64,000 nt of DNA, taken from contig NZ_JAMFLY010000004.1 of the NCBI RefSeq assembly GCF_023502235.1, positions 124,001-188,000 of the forward strand, written 5' to 3'. Below are positions 53,655 to 62,841 of this stretch, piece by piece. Source of the DNA: Flagellimonas myxillae (GTDB taxonomy: Bacteria; Bacteroidota; Bacteroidia; Flavobacteriales; Flavobacteriaceae). The notes beneath the pieces are model-generated. The model searched no databases, was not told the DNA's origin, and saw only the letters and a program-made list of their open reading frames with translations. How positions within the stretch are numbered: position 1 is the first letter of the stretch; every line of letters begins with the position of its first letter. The translations under genes and the position numbers were made by a program.

Positions 53655-56201
53655 TTATGCCGAATTCCTACTGGCATTAATGTTCCCATAAAGGGATCGG
53701 GTCACGATTTTCTCGTACAGCTCCTTAAATTCGGTTTCCTGGGTTATATGGTACAGGGCGTTTTGCTGGATGACCAATAATGGCAGCACAATCTGCTCCC
53801 TGATTTTTACGGATTCCCGGGATACTTCCTCGTTCTCCATTAAAATCTTTTGTCCGGCAATTTGTAGCAGCATTTTCTTTGAGAGCTGGAATTCGTCGTG
53901 CAAAACTTTCCAGAATTCCCCAAACTCAGCATCTTCCTTTAAATAGCTGGTCAAATCAAAATTGGTCTTGGCCAAGGACATCATACTGTTGTGCATCAAT
54001 GCTCTAAAGAATGGCACTTGTTTGTACAGTTTTTTTACCTCGCCCAATTTTCCTTCGTCCTTCATTTTTTGGATGGCGGTACCAATCCCAAAATACCCGG
54101 GTACGTTTTGTTTCAACTGGCTCCAAGAACCCACAAACGAAATGGCCCTAAGGTCGGAAAGGGTCAACTGCTTCTTGCTCCCCCTTTTTCCAGGGCGACT
54201 ACCAATATTAGCCTTGGTATAGTACTTCAACGTACTCCTGTGTTCCAGATACGGGATAAATTTCTCGTGCTGTTTAAGAGCTGTGTATTTGTCAAAGCTT
54301 GCTTCGGCCAAGGTTTCTATGAGTTTTCGTTGTTGTGCCGAAATCACATGCTCCTTGCCATATAGATCATTGCTCAACCCCGCGGTAAGCAGCTGTTCCG
54401 CGTTGTGCATAAACTGCTCTTTGGTACCATAGGTACTTGTTATGGTCTGACCTTGTATGGTCATTTGGATCTCGTGATTGGCCACATCGTTGGTCTGGGC
54501 GGCATAGAATCGGTGGGTCTTGCCCCCTCCCCTAGCTGGAGGACCACCCCTCCCATCAAAGAAAATGGCTTTGATTCCATTCTTTTTACAGACTTTGCTC
54601 AATGTTTCCTTGGTTCTTAAAATGGACCAGTTCGCTTTAAGGTATCCCCCATCCTTGGTTCCATCCGAGAAGCCCAACATAATGGTGTGCTTGTTGTTTC
54701 TCCGCTCCAAATGTTCCCTGTAAATCGGGGTATCGAAAAAGGTCTGCATCACTCCTTCAGAAGCATCCATACCTTTCATGGTCTCAAAAAGTGGTATGAT
54801 GTCAAAACTGATTTCCTCGGGCTTCCAACCGCACCATCTGAACAATCCAAATACAAAGAATACGGAAAAAATATCCTCAGAATTACTGATGATATATCGG
54901 TTACAACCTTCTTCACCATTCTTATCCTGAATCCCTTTGAGTTGCTTAATGTTGGCAATGGTATCCCTTACAATGTCCTCTTCGTAGGCCGAGGGGTCCA
55001 ACTTAACATCTTTCTCCAATAGCCAACTGACCAATTCCTTTTGACTCAATTCGTCCAACGATTCCTTGATCACTCCCTGCTGTTTCAAAATGGTTTCCAC
55101 CGTTAGGTAATGCTTGCTATGATCTTGACGAATATCCAAGGTGGCAAAATGCGTCTTAAATATGTGCACTTTGTTAATGAACCTGTCCAACTGCTTTATG
55201 TACAGTCCATGATGATTGGTCTCCAATTTGGCACGAATCGAGGTCAAATGATTCATGATCTCCGAATAGCTGATCAGGGAACTTGCATCGAACATGGCCT
55301 CATACAGGCGACCGCTTAAGGTCATCAGGTCGTCTTGAATACTTTTAAAGGTCAATTTTTTACGAAGTGCCTTTAACTCGTTGTAGTAGCATTTCATTAA
55401 GGTGAGTCGAAGCTCGTCGGCCACCTTTTTGGTAATATCAGCTGTTACAAATGGATTTCCATCCCGGTCACCCCCAGGCCAAAATCCAAGCTTAATGATG
55501 TTGTAATTGGCAAAATCCTCATTCCTGATATTGCTCTTGATATACTCGAACAGTTCACCGATGGCATCGTAATAGGTGTTACGTAAAATGTATATGATGT
55601 TTTTCGCCTCATCCAAAGGAGTCGGCTTCTTGGAATTTACCAAGGAGGTCAGCCCCAATTGCTGTAGGGTCATGTCGATATCATCTACTCTGTCCTCATC
55701 AATCAGTTTCCTTAGGTCGGCAATAATATCCAACACCGCTGGGGTATAGAATTGGGTCGGGTGGGCTGTTAGCACAAACCGAGCACTAAAACTCGATAGG
55801 TTTTTGGCTATTTTATCCCAGTTCTTGGTCTGGTTCACCAATTCAAAATAATCGTTTATGGAAAGTGAATTGGTATATTCCTGTAGTTTCGGAAAAGCGG
55901 AATCTTCTACACTATCGTAGAGCACGACCTGACGCTCCACATATTGAATGATCTTGAACATAAAATCCAATCGGGCCCGCTCATCCTTTATATCAATAAA
56001 ATTGGTAAAGAAGGTTTCCAGAATTTCTTGGGGCTGTTTCCCCGCTTTTAAACCTTCATTACATTGTTCCAACAAAAGCGGAATCAGCATGCCCACATTT
56101 TCAATATCCCTATAGGGTAAGCTCAAAAACAAGCTGTTGTAGATATTGAACTTGTTGGTGACCGATTTTCTAAATTCTTCCAGACGTCTTGAATGCTGCA
56201 T
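53655..56201 (-). CDS. ppc: phosphoenolpyruvate carboxylase
   Basis: The 848-residue enzyme adds bicarbonate to PEP to form oxaloacetate, refilling the TCA cycle. Catalytic His147 is in VLTAHPTQF. Other signatures are GFWPGGDRDGNPFV, MLGFSDGTKDGGYLKANW and the mobile loop FFDGRGGPPARGGGKT. The C-terminus ends NINASRNSA instead of the usual RNTG but is otherwise complete. A TAAGTTTG -7 type box on the minus strand at 56311-56318 may be its promoter, with a leader of about 100 nt. Allosteric control cannot be judged from the sequence. Confidence 0.96.
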   Translation of the reverse strand: MQHSRRLEEFRKSVTNKFNIYNSLFLSLPYRDIENVGMLIPLLLEQCNEGLKAGKQPQEILETFFTNFIDIKDERARLDFMFKIIQYVERQVVLYDSVEDSAFPKLQEYTNSLSINDYFELVNQTKNWDKIAKNLSSFSARFVLTAHPTQFYTPAVLDIIADLRKLIDEDRVDDIDMTLQQLGLTSLVNSKKPTPLDEAKNIIYILRNTYYDAIGELFEYIKSNIRNEDFANYNIIKLGFWPGGDRDGNPFVTADITKKVADELRLTLMKCYYNELKALRKKLTFKSIQDDLMTLSGRLYEAMFDASSLISYSEIMNHLTSIRAKLETNHHGLYIKQLDRFINKVHIFKTHFATLDIRQDHSKHYLTVETILKQQGVIKESLDELSQKELVSWLLEKDVKLDPSAYEEDIVRDTIANIKQLKGIQDKNGEEGCNRYIISNSEDIFSVFFVFGLFRWCGWKPEEISFDIIPLFETMKGMDASEGVMQTFFDTPIYREHLERRNNKHTIMLGFSDGTKDGGYLKANWSILRTKETLSKVCKKNGIKAIFFDGRGGPPARGGGKTHRFYAAQTNDVANHEIQMTIQGQTITSTYGTKEQFMHNAEQLLTAGLSNDLYGKEHVISAQQRKLIETLAEASFDKYTALKQHEKFIPYLEHRSTLKYYTKANIGSRPGKRGSKKQLTLSDLRAISFVGSWSQLKQNVPGYFGIGTAIQKMKDEGKLGEVKKLYKQVPFFRALMHNSMMSLAKTNFDLTSYLKEDAEFGEFWKVLHDEFQLSKKMLLQIAGQKILMENEEVSRESVKIREQIVLPLLVIQQNALYHITQETEFKELYEKIVTRSLYGNINASRNSA

Positions 56202-56369
56202 GGGTCAAATGGTGTGCTAATGGTTATTTTTTACGAAAGGCTAAGATCGTGATAAATGCCGAATAGGCGCCGATATTTTATGCACATCACAATTTAAGGC
56301 ACCTATCCCACAAACTTAACACCCCTATTTTGCAATGGAAATGTTGGGCGTAAATTTATTGGGCCCAGT

Positions 56370-57131
56370 TTATCGGATAAAAACGGGTTCGCTTTCCTTT
56401 AAGGTATGCTCAGCGCTAAAGATGTAACCGTCATAATCAAAGCCCTTGATATCCTCCAGGGTACGGGCATCGGTATCCAAGATATATCGTACCATGGACC
56501 CCCTTGCTTTTTTCGCAAAAAAACTGATGACCTTAAGTTTGTCATTTTTCCAATCCTTAAAGATTGGTGTAATCACAGGTACCTTCAGCGTTTTGGGGTC
56601 TATAGCGCCAAAATATTCGTTACTGGCCAAGTTCACAAAAAGCTCATCATCTTCCAGTTCCTCGTTTAAATGTGCGGTAAGTTGTTTTTGCCAGAACTGG
56701 TAAAGATTCTTTTTCCTTGCTACCTTAAGTTGCGTTCCCATCTCCAAGCGATAGGGTTGAATAAGGTCTAGAGGTTTCAAAATTCCATATAGGCCAGAAA
56801 GAATTCTCAGGGTGTCCTGTAGCTGGTCCAATTTGGATTCTGGTATCGTAAATGCATCCAATCCTTGGTAAACGTCCCCGTTGAATGAGAATACGGCAGG
56901 TCTGGCGTTAGCGGTAGTAAAGGGAGTTGAAAAATCCTGATTGCGCTGCCAATTGAGTTGTGCCAAATTATCCGAAATGGACATTAGTTTGGAAAGCGCT
57001 CTTGGCTTTTTCTTGACCAAAACGGTGTTCAATCTTTTCGATTGTTCCAAAAATTGGGGCTGGCTATATTTTGAGGTGGGCAAAGCCGTTTCAAAATCGA
57101 GGGACTTTGCCGGAGAGATTACAATTTTCAT
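56370..57131 (-). CDS. yaaA: peroxide stress protein YaaA (DUF328)
   Basis: The 253-residue protein begins [20 protein letters not shown] and continues with the family features [44 protein letters not shown] and [16 protein letters not shown]. In Escherichia coli YaaA limits intracellular unincorporated iron during hydrogen peroxide stress and binds DNA. The gene lies 88 bp after the RluA-family gene. A 20-bp perfect palindrome is located 65 bp upstream of its start, a possible operator. Confidence 0.95.
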   Translation of the reverse strand: MKIVISPAKSLDFETALPTSKYSQPQFLEQSKRLNTVLVKKKPRALSKLMSISDNLAQLNWQRNQDFSTPFTTANARPAVFSFNGDVYQGLDAFTIPESKLDQLQDTLRILSGLYGILKPLDLIQPYRLEMGTQLKVARKKNLYQFWQKQLTAHLNEELEDDELFVNLASNEYFGAIDPKTLKVPVITPIFKDWKNDKLKVISFFAKKARGSMVRYILDTDARTLEDIKGFDYDGYIFSAEHTLKESEPVFIR

Positions 57132-57195
57132 CCAATGTTATTTTTAGTAAAAATAAGGATGAAATTGGTTTTTGGAACCCCTTAGCCAATGGTGT

Positions 57196-57215
57196 TATCA
57201 ATCTTAAGATTGATA
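57196..57215. other. 20-bp perfect palindrome between the RluA-family gene and yaaA
   Basis: TATCAATCTTAAGATTGATA is fully self-complementary, with no loop and no T run. It starts 4 bp after the stop codon at 57220 and lies 65 bp upstream of the yaaA ATG. It could be an operator for yaaA or a weak RNA end signal. Confidence 0.5.
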
Positions 57216-57219
57216 TTGC

Positions 57220-58248
57220 TTATGATTCACTGTGTTTGGCATAGTTTCGCCACTTTTCGATGCAATTGACCATGTCATCCGGCATTTCTGAATCGAAGCG
57301 CATAAACTCCCCACTAACTGGGTGTTCGAACCCCAAAGTCTTGGCATGGAGGGCTTGTCTGGGCAGTATTTTGAATGCATTCTCCACAAATTGCTTATAC
57401 TTGGTGAAGGTAGTGCCCTTTAAAATTTTATCCCCTCCATAACGCTCATCATTGAACAGGGTATGTCCAATATATTTCATGTGCACCCGAATCTGATGGG
57501 TCCTGCCCGTTTCCAATCTGCAGGAAATAAGGGTTACATAACCCAAGCGTTCCACGACTTTGTAGTGCGTTACTGCTTGCTTGCCTTGATCACCTTCAGG
57601 AAAAACCATCATTTGAAGGCGATTTTTGGGATTCCTCGCTATATGACCCTCGACAATCCCTTCATCATCCGCAACATTGCCCCAGACCAAAGCCAAATAT
57701 TCCCTTTCGCTGCTCTTATCAAAAAACTGCTTGGCCAGATGGGTCATCGCAGTTTCCGTCTTGGCAATAACCAGGAGACCGGAAGTGTCTTTATCAATCC
57801 GGTGTACCAGTCCAGGCCGTTCGGAACTGTTTTTTGGCAGATGTTCAAAATGGTGAACCAGGGCATTGATCAAGGTCCCGGAATAATTTCCGTGTCCAGG
57901 ATGTACCACCATGCCTGCGGGTTTGTTCACAACCAAAAGTTCGTCATCCTCGTAAACGATGTCCAACGGTATGTCTTCCGGGGTCAGCAAAAACTCATAG
58001 GGTGGATGCTCGAACATCACTTTTACCTGATCTCCCGCCTTTACCTTATAATTCTGCTTAACAATGGCATCATTGACCCATATATGGCCTTGCTTGGCGG
58101 CCTGTTGGATTTTGTTCCGGGTAGCGTTTTCAATAAAGTTCATCAAAAACTTGTCCACCCGCAGTGGCTCCTGTCCTTTGGAGGCCTCAAATTTGTAATG
58201 TTCAAAGAGTTCTTCCTGTGATAATTCAGGATTATCGGGAGTATCCAT
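57220..58248 (-). CDS. RluA family pseudouridine synthase (RluD-like)
   Basis: The 342-residue protein has an N-terminal S4 RNA-binding domain (about 25-90, LRVDKFLMNFIENATRNKIQ) and the catalytic domain with HRIDKDTSGLLVIAKT containing the catalytic Asp. Further signatures are VVNKPAGMVVHPG and ETGRTHQIRVHMKYIGH. The length and S4 domain fit RluD, which modifies helix 69 of 23S rRNA, but RluC-like specificity cannot be excluded. It follows the PASTA gene by 2 bp and is co-transcribed with it. Confidence 0.92.
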   Translation of the reverse strand: MDTPDNPELSQEELFEHYKFEASKGQEPLRVDKFLMNFIENATRNKIQQAAKQGHIWVNDAIVKQNYKVKAGDQVKVMFEHPPYEFLLTPEDIPLDIVYEDDELLVVNKPAGMVVHPGHGNYSGTLINALVHHFEHLPKNSSERPGLVHRIDKDTSGLLVIAKTETAMTHLAKQFFDKSSEREYLALVWGNVADDEGIVEGHIARNPKNRLQMMVFPEGDQGKQAVTHYKVVERLGYVTLISCRLETGRTHQIRVHMKYIGHTLFNDERYGGDKILKGTTFTKYKQFVENAFKILPRQALHAKTLGFEHPVSGEFMRFDSEMPDDMVNCIEKWRNYAKHSES

Positions 58249-58250
58249 AT

Positions 58251-58838
58251 CTATTGGGATTCTGCCTTTATTCTGGCACTTCCGGGAATCTTCCCGTTCC
58301 CACAGATCAATTCAATCTTGGAGGTTTTGGGCAATTTATCACCTGGTTTAATATGCTTCCCTTTGTGTTTTAACCCATAAACCATATCCAACCCAAGCTC
58401 ATCCCTATAGGTAACCCGCTGTACCTCAAGACCTACGGCATGAAGCATGGTTCTTGCATTGCGCTGGGTAACCTGGATGATATCGGGTACGGTCACTTTT
58501 TTATACCCCGAAGGGTTAACCGTGAAGTAAATTTTCCGATTGGCCTTTACTTTTATTCCTGCGGCCGGGTTTTGTTCCAAAATGGAAAACCTTGGATAAT
58601 CCGGATTGTAATTGGAAGAATCCAAAACCTGACTCCGCAACCCTGCTTTTTTTACCGCATCCCGCATCTCCATAACGGACATTCTGGAAAAATCAGGGAC
58701 CTCCACAAACTCCCCGTGATTGGTAGAGCTCTTGAGCCACTGTAAGGTTAAAAATACCAATAGCACCACGACCCCTAGGGCCAATGCCAATTGAATTAAA
58801 AATACCTTGCTTTTTAAAAAGCTCAAAAAATGTTTCAT
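58251..58838 (-). CDS. membrane-anchored PASTA domain protein
   Basis: From ATG 58838 the protein has 195 residues (MKHFLSFLKSKVFLIQLALA). The ORF can be extended over the divergent ddl gene, but that part is antisense shadow. One N-terminal membrane helix (about 11-31) is followed by two PASTA domains, about 43-108 (VEVPDFSRMSVMEMRDAVKK) and 115-183 (TVPDIIQVTQRNARTMLHAV). PASTA domains bind peptidoglycan fragments or beta-lactams. The protein has no kinase or transpeptidase domain. It is divergent from ddl, a peptidoglycan precursor enzyme, which supports a cell-wall role. Confidence 0.92.
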   Translation of the reverse strand: MKHFLSFLKSKVFLIQLALALGVVVLLVFLTLQWLKSSTNHGEFVEVPDFSRMSVMEMRDAVKKAGLRSQVLDSSNYNPDYPRFSILEQNPAAGIKVKANRKIYFTVNPSGYKKVTVPDIIQVTQRNARTMLHAVGLEVQRVTYRDELGLDMVYGLKHKGKHIKPGDKLPKTSKIELICGNGKIPGSARIKAESQ

Positions 58839-58857
58839 GTACCTAGCCTTGTGTGAA

Positions 58858-58865
58858 CAAATATA
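58858..58865 (-). promoter_or_regulatory. possible -7 element for the PASTA-RluA operon
   Basis: The minus strand reads TATATTTG (TAnnTTTG), 19 bp upstream of the PASTA gene ATG. It lies within the 78-bp divergent spacer shared with ddl. A -33 box is not clear. Confidence 0.45.
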
Positions 58866-58916
58866 GGAAAGCCAGTCATTTTTATTTACTTTGGCCTTGC
58901 CATATTCGACAAACCG

Positions 58917-59891
58917 ATGAAAAAAAACATTGCCATAATAATGGGTGGCTACTCGAGCGAGTACGAAATCTCCATAAAAAGCGGCAAGGTGGCCCATGAA
59001 TTTTTGGACGGCCCCAAATACAACGCATATCCCATTATTGTCACAAAGGAAAAGTGGGTGCTTATCGGAGAAAATGATCAGGAATTCCCGGTGGATAAAT
59101 CCGATTTTAGCATTGCACCCAAAGGAATAAAAATCCATTTCGACTGTGTATTCAATGCCATCCATGGCACTCCCGGGGAAGATGGACTCCTACAGGCATA
59201 TTTTGAGTTATTGGGCATACCGCAAACTTCCTGCAATCATTATCAAGCTGCACTTACCTTTAACAAAAGAGATTTATTGAGTACACTAAAGCCATACGGC
59301 GTACCCTGTGCAACTTCTTATTTTTTGAACAAGGGAGACAACATTGATCGGGCCCAAATTGTTGAAAAGGTAGGTCTACCTTGTTTTGTTAAGGCCAATA
59401 GGGCCGGGAGCAGCTATGGAATCAGTAAGGTTCACCGGCAGGAAGAGCTTCAAGCCGCGATTACAAAAGCATTTGCGGAAGACGATGAAATTATCATCGA
59501 ATCGTTTTTGGACGGCACAGAGGTATCCGTTGGGGTCATTACCTATCAGAATGCGGTAAAGGTGCTCCCCATTACCGAAATTGTAACTGAAAATGACTTC
59601 TTTGACTATGAAGCCAAATACATGGGAAAATCCCAGGAAATAACCCCCGCTAGAATTTCGGAAACGCAGCAAGCCAAGGTGACAGAACTTGCGGCGTTTA
59701 TCTACAAAACCCTGGGGCTTAAAGGCTATACACGAAGCGAGTTTATTTTTATAGGAGATGAGCCACACCTTTTGGAAGTGAACACCACACCCGGTCTTAC
59801 TAAAGAAAGTATCTTGCCCCAACAGGCCCAAGTGGCCGGTATAAGTTTGGAACAATTGTTCAGCAGTGCCGTTGAGGAGGCGTTACGCTAG
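58917..59891 (+). CDS. ddl: D-alanine--D-alanine ligase
   Basis: The 324-residue ATP-grasp enzyme makes the D-Ala-D-Ala dipeptide for peptidoglycan. Motifs are IIMGGYSSEYEISIKSG at the N-terminus, FNAIHGTPGEDGLLQAYFEL, GLPCFVKANRAGSSYGISKV, FLDGTEVSVGVIT and EVNTTPGLTKESILP with the metal-binding Glu/Asn. ATG at 58917 gives the normal start MKKNIAIIMGG. coaD follows after 31 bp. Confidence 0.96.
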   Translation: MKKNIAIIMGGYSSEYEISIKSGKVAHEFLDGPKYNAYPIIVTKEKWVLIGENDQEFPVDKSDFSIAPKGIKIHFDCVFNAIHGTPGEDGLLQAYFELLGIPQTSCNHYQAALTFNKRDLLSTLKPYGVPCATSYFLNKGDNIDRAQIVEKVGLPCFVKANRAGSSYGISKVHRQEELQAAITKAFAEDDEIIIESFLDGTEVSVGVITYQNAVKVLPITEIVTENDFFDYEAKYMGKSQEITPARISETQQAKVTELAAFIYKTLGLKGYTRSEFIFIGDEPHLLEVNTTPGLTKESILPQQAQVAGISLEQLFSSAVEEALR

Positions 59892-59922
59892 AAAATCTGT
59901 ATTTTTAAACAAACAACAGGCC

Positions 59923-60381
59923 ATGAGACGTGCTATATTTCCAGGTTCTTTTGATCCCCTAACCTTGGGGCATTACGACATCATCCAAAGGGGGATAACC
60001 CTTTTTGACGAGTTGTTGATCGCTATAGGAATCAATGCGGATAAAAAATACATGTTCTCCCTGGAAGAGCGTACCAAATTTATAGAACAGGCCTTTAAAC
60101 ACGAGCCCAAAATCAAAGTAGTCACTTATGAAGGGCTTACGGTGGATTTTTGCAAAAAGGTGAATGCCGATTTTATCTTAAGAGGGCTTCGCAACCCGGC
60201 CGATTTTGAATTTGAAAAGGCTATTGCCCATACCAACCGCCAACTATCGGAGATTGAGACAGTATTCTTGCTAACCTCTTCGGGTAAATCGTATATCAGT
60301 TCTTCCATAGTTCGGGACGTAATTCGGAATGGGGGTGATTTTTCCGGCTTGGTGCCCGATACGGTTAAGGTTAGTGATTAA
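59923..60381 (+). CDS. coaD: pantetheine-phosphate adenylyltransferase
   Basis: From ATG 59923 the protein has 152 residues (MRRAIFPGSFDPLTLGHYDI). The ORF extends upstream into ddl, but those codons are not part of the family. It has the nucleotidyl-transferase motif GSFDPLTLGH and SSGKSYISSSIVRDV, plus LRGLRNPADFEFE. It adenylylates 4'-phosphopantetheine in coenzyme A synthesis. It lies 31 bp after ddl on the same strand and probably shares its transcript. Confidence 0.96.
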   Translation: MRRAIFPGSFDPLTLGHYDIIQRGITLFDELLIAIGINADKKYMFSLEERTKFIEQAFKHEPKIKVVTYEGLTVDFCKKVNADFILRGLRNPADFEFEKAIAHTNRQLSEIETVFLLTSSGKSYISSSIVRDVIRNGGDFSGLVPDTVKVSD

Positions 60382-60561
60382 GATTTCTAACTTTCCAGAG
60401 GCCGCTACTTACGCTCCATCCACCCTACCTTTAATCCCATTCATCGAAGAAACCACATATTTTCATCGATTCACAACAATTACTCTTTCGAGAAGGTTAA
60501 TACTTATATTTTAGTGGGAAATTTCTTATAAAATCAATAACCCCAAATCTTCCCCCTAATT

Positions 60562-62400
60562 TTGAAAACTACCAAAACCCTACACCATCAGTATATACTG
60601 AAGCAACTTCCCACGGCTACGGCCTTAGTGGGAATGGATACGGTATTGATCAGCGCTTCCGATTCGTGGCATGCCATTTTTGACACCGAGTCCAAGTTGG
60701 CTAAACCCATACATACCTATTATAGCGGTCATGAGAACATAACCCAAAATCAGCTAAAGAAAAATTTGTTTGAGAGTCAGGAAAAGACTCTCCGCCATAA
60801 AAAATTAGCGGATGGCAAGGAACAATGGTTCAACAGCAGTTGTTCTCCCTGGTTTGACGAAGATGAAAATCAATTGGGCTTTATCATTCAAACCAAAGAG
60901 ATTACTAATTTGGTGGCACAAGAAGAGGAATTAAAACGAACAACCTCTCATTTAAAAGCCACTGCTGAAATTGCTAAAATTGGAAGCTGGGAATACGATT
61001 TGGTCACTGAGGAACTCCATTGGTGCGAAGAGACCAAGAAAATACACCAAGTAGAGCCCGACTATAAGCCTACAATTAGTGAGGGCATAAATTTTTACAA
61101 GCAAGGATATAGCAGAAACCGAATTTCAATGCTTTTCCATAAAATATTGGAAAATGGCTCCTCATATCATGAAAAATTGATAATCATTACCAACAAGGGT
61201 GAAGAAAGATGGGTTGCCGCAGCGGGCAAGGCCATTCGCAAAAATGGGGAAATTATCAAAATCTTTGGCACCTTCCAAGATATACACGAACAGGTGATGG
61301 CAGATAAAAAAATTAGGGAAAGTGAACAATTGCTCACCACCTTAATTGACAATTTACCCATCAATGTATTTGTAAAGGACAAGGACTCCAGAAAAATTTT
61401 GGTCAATAAAGCCGAATGCGAATATTTGGGTACCACCCCGGATACCCTCTTGGGCAAAACCGATTTTGACCTCTATGATAAGGCGGTGGCCCAAATCTCA
61501 AGAGACGAGGATTTGGAAGTGATGCGTACCTTGGAACCTATGTTGGCCAGGGAAACCATTAATGTTAGAAAGGATGGAAGCTCCACCAATTTCCTGACCT
61601 CCAAGATTCCAATTTTGGACCTAAACGGAAAGTCCAATGGGCTCATAGGAATGAGCATGGACATTACCCATATCAAACAAAAGGAGGAACAACTCCATAA
61701 TTTGATCAACGTAACGGCCATACAAAACAAAAAGCTTATCAATTTTGCCCATATCGTTTCGCACAACCTCCGATCTCATACAGCCAACTTCTCGATGCTA
61801 TTGGATTTTCTGATCAGGGAAACCGAAGAAAAGGAAAAACAACGCATCATGAAGATGTTGTTCCACGCTTCTGACAATCTTCTGGACACGTTGGAGAACC
61901 TCAACGAAGTGGTAGATATCAGCACCAATGTCAATTTGGATAAAAAATCCCTGAACCTGGGTGAAAACATCACCAAAATGCAGCAGAACCTTTCAGCCTT
62001 TCTCGAAGAAAATCAAGTGGAATTCGAAAACTTTATTCCAGATGATCTTATGGTGTTAAGCGTTCCTGCCTACTTGGAAAGTATTCTGCTAAATCTTGTG
62101 ACCAATGCCGTAAAATACAGACATCCGGATAGGACTCCTAAAGTTGAGCTTAGGGCGATAAAACAAGAAAAGCATCTGTTATTCAGCGTTACGGACAATG
62201 GGTTGGGAATAGATCTGGAACGGTACGGGAAAAAGATTTTTGGGATGTACAAAACCTTCCACAACAACAAGGATGCCCGAGGACTCGGACTTTATATCAT
62301 AAAAAACCAAATTGAGGCCATGGACGGTAGTATTTCCGTAAACAGTGAAGTGGATAAAGGCACTACCTTCAACGTATATTTTAATGAAAAAATTGAATAG
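60562..62400 (+). CDS. PAS-domain sensor histidine kinase
   Basis: The 612-residue cytoplasmic kinase has no membrane segment. Three PAS/PAC regions occur at about 15-120, 130-255 (ATAEIAKIGSWEYDL) and 262-385 (LIDNLPINVFVKDKDSRKIL). A HisKA-like helix carries His401 in AHIVSHNLRSHTANF, and the ATPase domain has N-box NLVTNAVKYRHP and G-boxes TDNGLGIDL and ARGLGLYIIKNQIEA. The start is uncertain: TTG at 60562 gives a complete first PAS domain, while the first ATG is 60634. A TAATTTTG word overlaps that TTG. The response regulator gene overlaps the 3' end by 17 bp. Confidence 0.9.
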   Translation: MKTTKTLHHQYILKQLPTATALVGMDTVLISASDSWHAIFDTESKLAKPIHTYYSGHENITQNQLKKNLFESQEKTLRHKKLADGKEQWFNSSCSPWFDEDENQLGFIIQTKEITNLVAQEEELKRTTSHLKATAEIAKIGSWEYDLVTEELHWCEETKKIHQVEPDYKPTISEGINFYKQGYSRNRISMLFHKILENGSSYHEKLIIITNKGEERWVAAAGKAIRKNGEIIKIFGTFQDIHEQVMADKKIRESEQLLTTLIDNLPINVFVKDKDSRKILVNKAECEYLGTTPDTLLGKTDFDLYDKAVAQISRDEDLEVMRTLEPMLARETINVRKDGSSTNFLTSKIPILDLNGKSNGLIGMSMDITHIKQKEEQLHNLINVTAIQNKKLINFAHIVSHNLRSHTANFSMLLDFLIRETEEKEKQRIMKMLFHASDNLLDTLENLNEVVDISTNVNLDKKSLNLGENITKMQQNLSAFLEENQVEFENFIPDDLMVLSVPAYLESILLNLVTNAVKYRHPDRTPKVELRAIKQEKHLLFSVTDNGLGIDLERYGKKIFGMYKTFHNNKDARGLGLYIIKNQIEAMDGSISVNSEVDKGTTFNVYFNEKIE

Positions 62401-62797
62401 TATTTATATTATAGATGATGACCCCATCACTGTTTTTGGTATAAATAAAATGTTGAAGACCATCACAACATGTAGGGACATCACTGACTTTGAAAATGGA
62501 AGACTTGCCCTAGAAGGCCTAAAACAGCGAATCCACCAAAATCTACCCTGTCCAGAGGTTATTTTTTTGGACATAAACATGCCCATCATGGACGGATGGG
62601 AGTTTTTGGACGAGCTGGTTTCCTTGGATATCAAGGAGAGAATCATCATCAACGTGATTACCTCCTCCATTGACCCTATAGATTATAAAAGATGGAACGA
62701 ATTCAGGCTCAAGTGCTGGCATTACCTCAATTTTAAGAACAAACCACTCTATAAAATAGAGGCTACAGACCTTACAAGGGTACATTTGGCCTCATAA
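62384..62797 (+). CDS. single-domain response regulator
   Basis: From ATG 62384 the protein has 137 residues (MKKLNSIYIIDDDPITVFGI). The receiver domain has the acidic pocket DDD (about 10-12), phosphoacceptor Asp63 (IFLDINMPIMDGWEF), the Thr/Ser switch in VITSSID and a Lys in FKNKPL near the end of the domain. No output domain follows. The start lies inside the kinase gene (17-bp overlap), so the two are co-translated as a pair. It probably relays phosphate or acts by protein contact. Confidence 0.93.
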   Translation: MKKLNSIYIIDDDPITVFGINKMLKTITTCRDITDFENGRLALEGLKQRIHQNLPCPEVIFLDINMPIMDGWEFLDELVSLDIKERIIINVITSSIDPIDYKRWNEFRLKCWHYLNFKNKPLYKIEATDLTRVHLAS

Positions 62798-62818
62798 GCA
62801 TAATATTCCGTACTTTTA
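62785..62818 (+). promoter_or_regulatory. possible promoter of the M14 peptidase gene
   Basis: TTTG (62785-62788) and TACTTTTA (62811-62818, one mismatch to TAnnTTTG) are separated by 22 bp. The -7 box ends 23 bp before the ATG at 62842. The -33 box lies in the end of the response regulator gene. Confidence 0.4.
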
Positions 62819-62841
62819 GAGTTCTGTAATGGGGTTAGACC

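Noticed and set aside
57463-58221. 252-codon plus-strand frame over the RluA-family gene
   Set aside because: It is antisense to a clear pseudouridine synthase and shows no domain.
58839-59165. N-terminal extension of the PASTA protein frame
   Set aside because: It overlaps the divergent ddl gene on the other strand; the ATG at 58838 directly precedes the membrane anchor.
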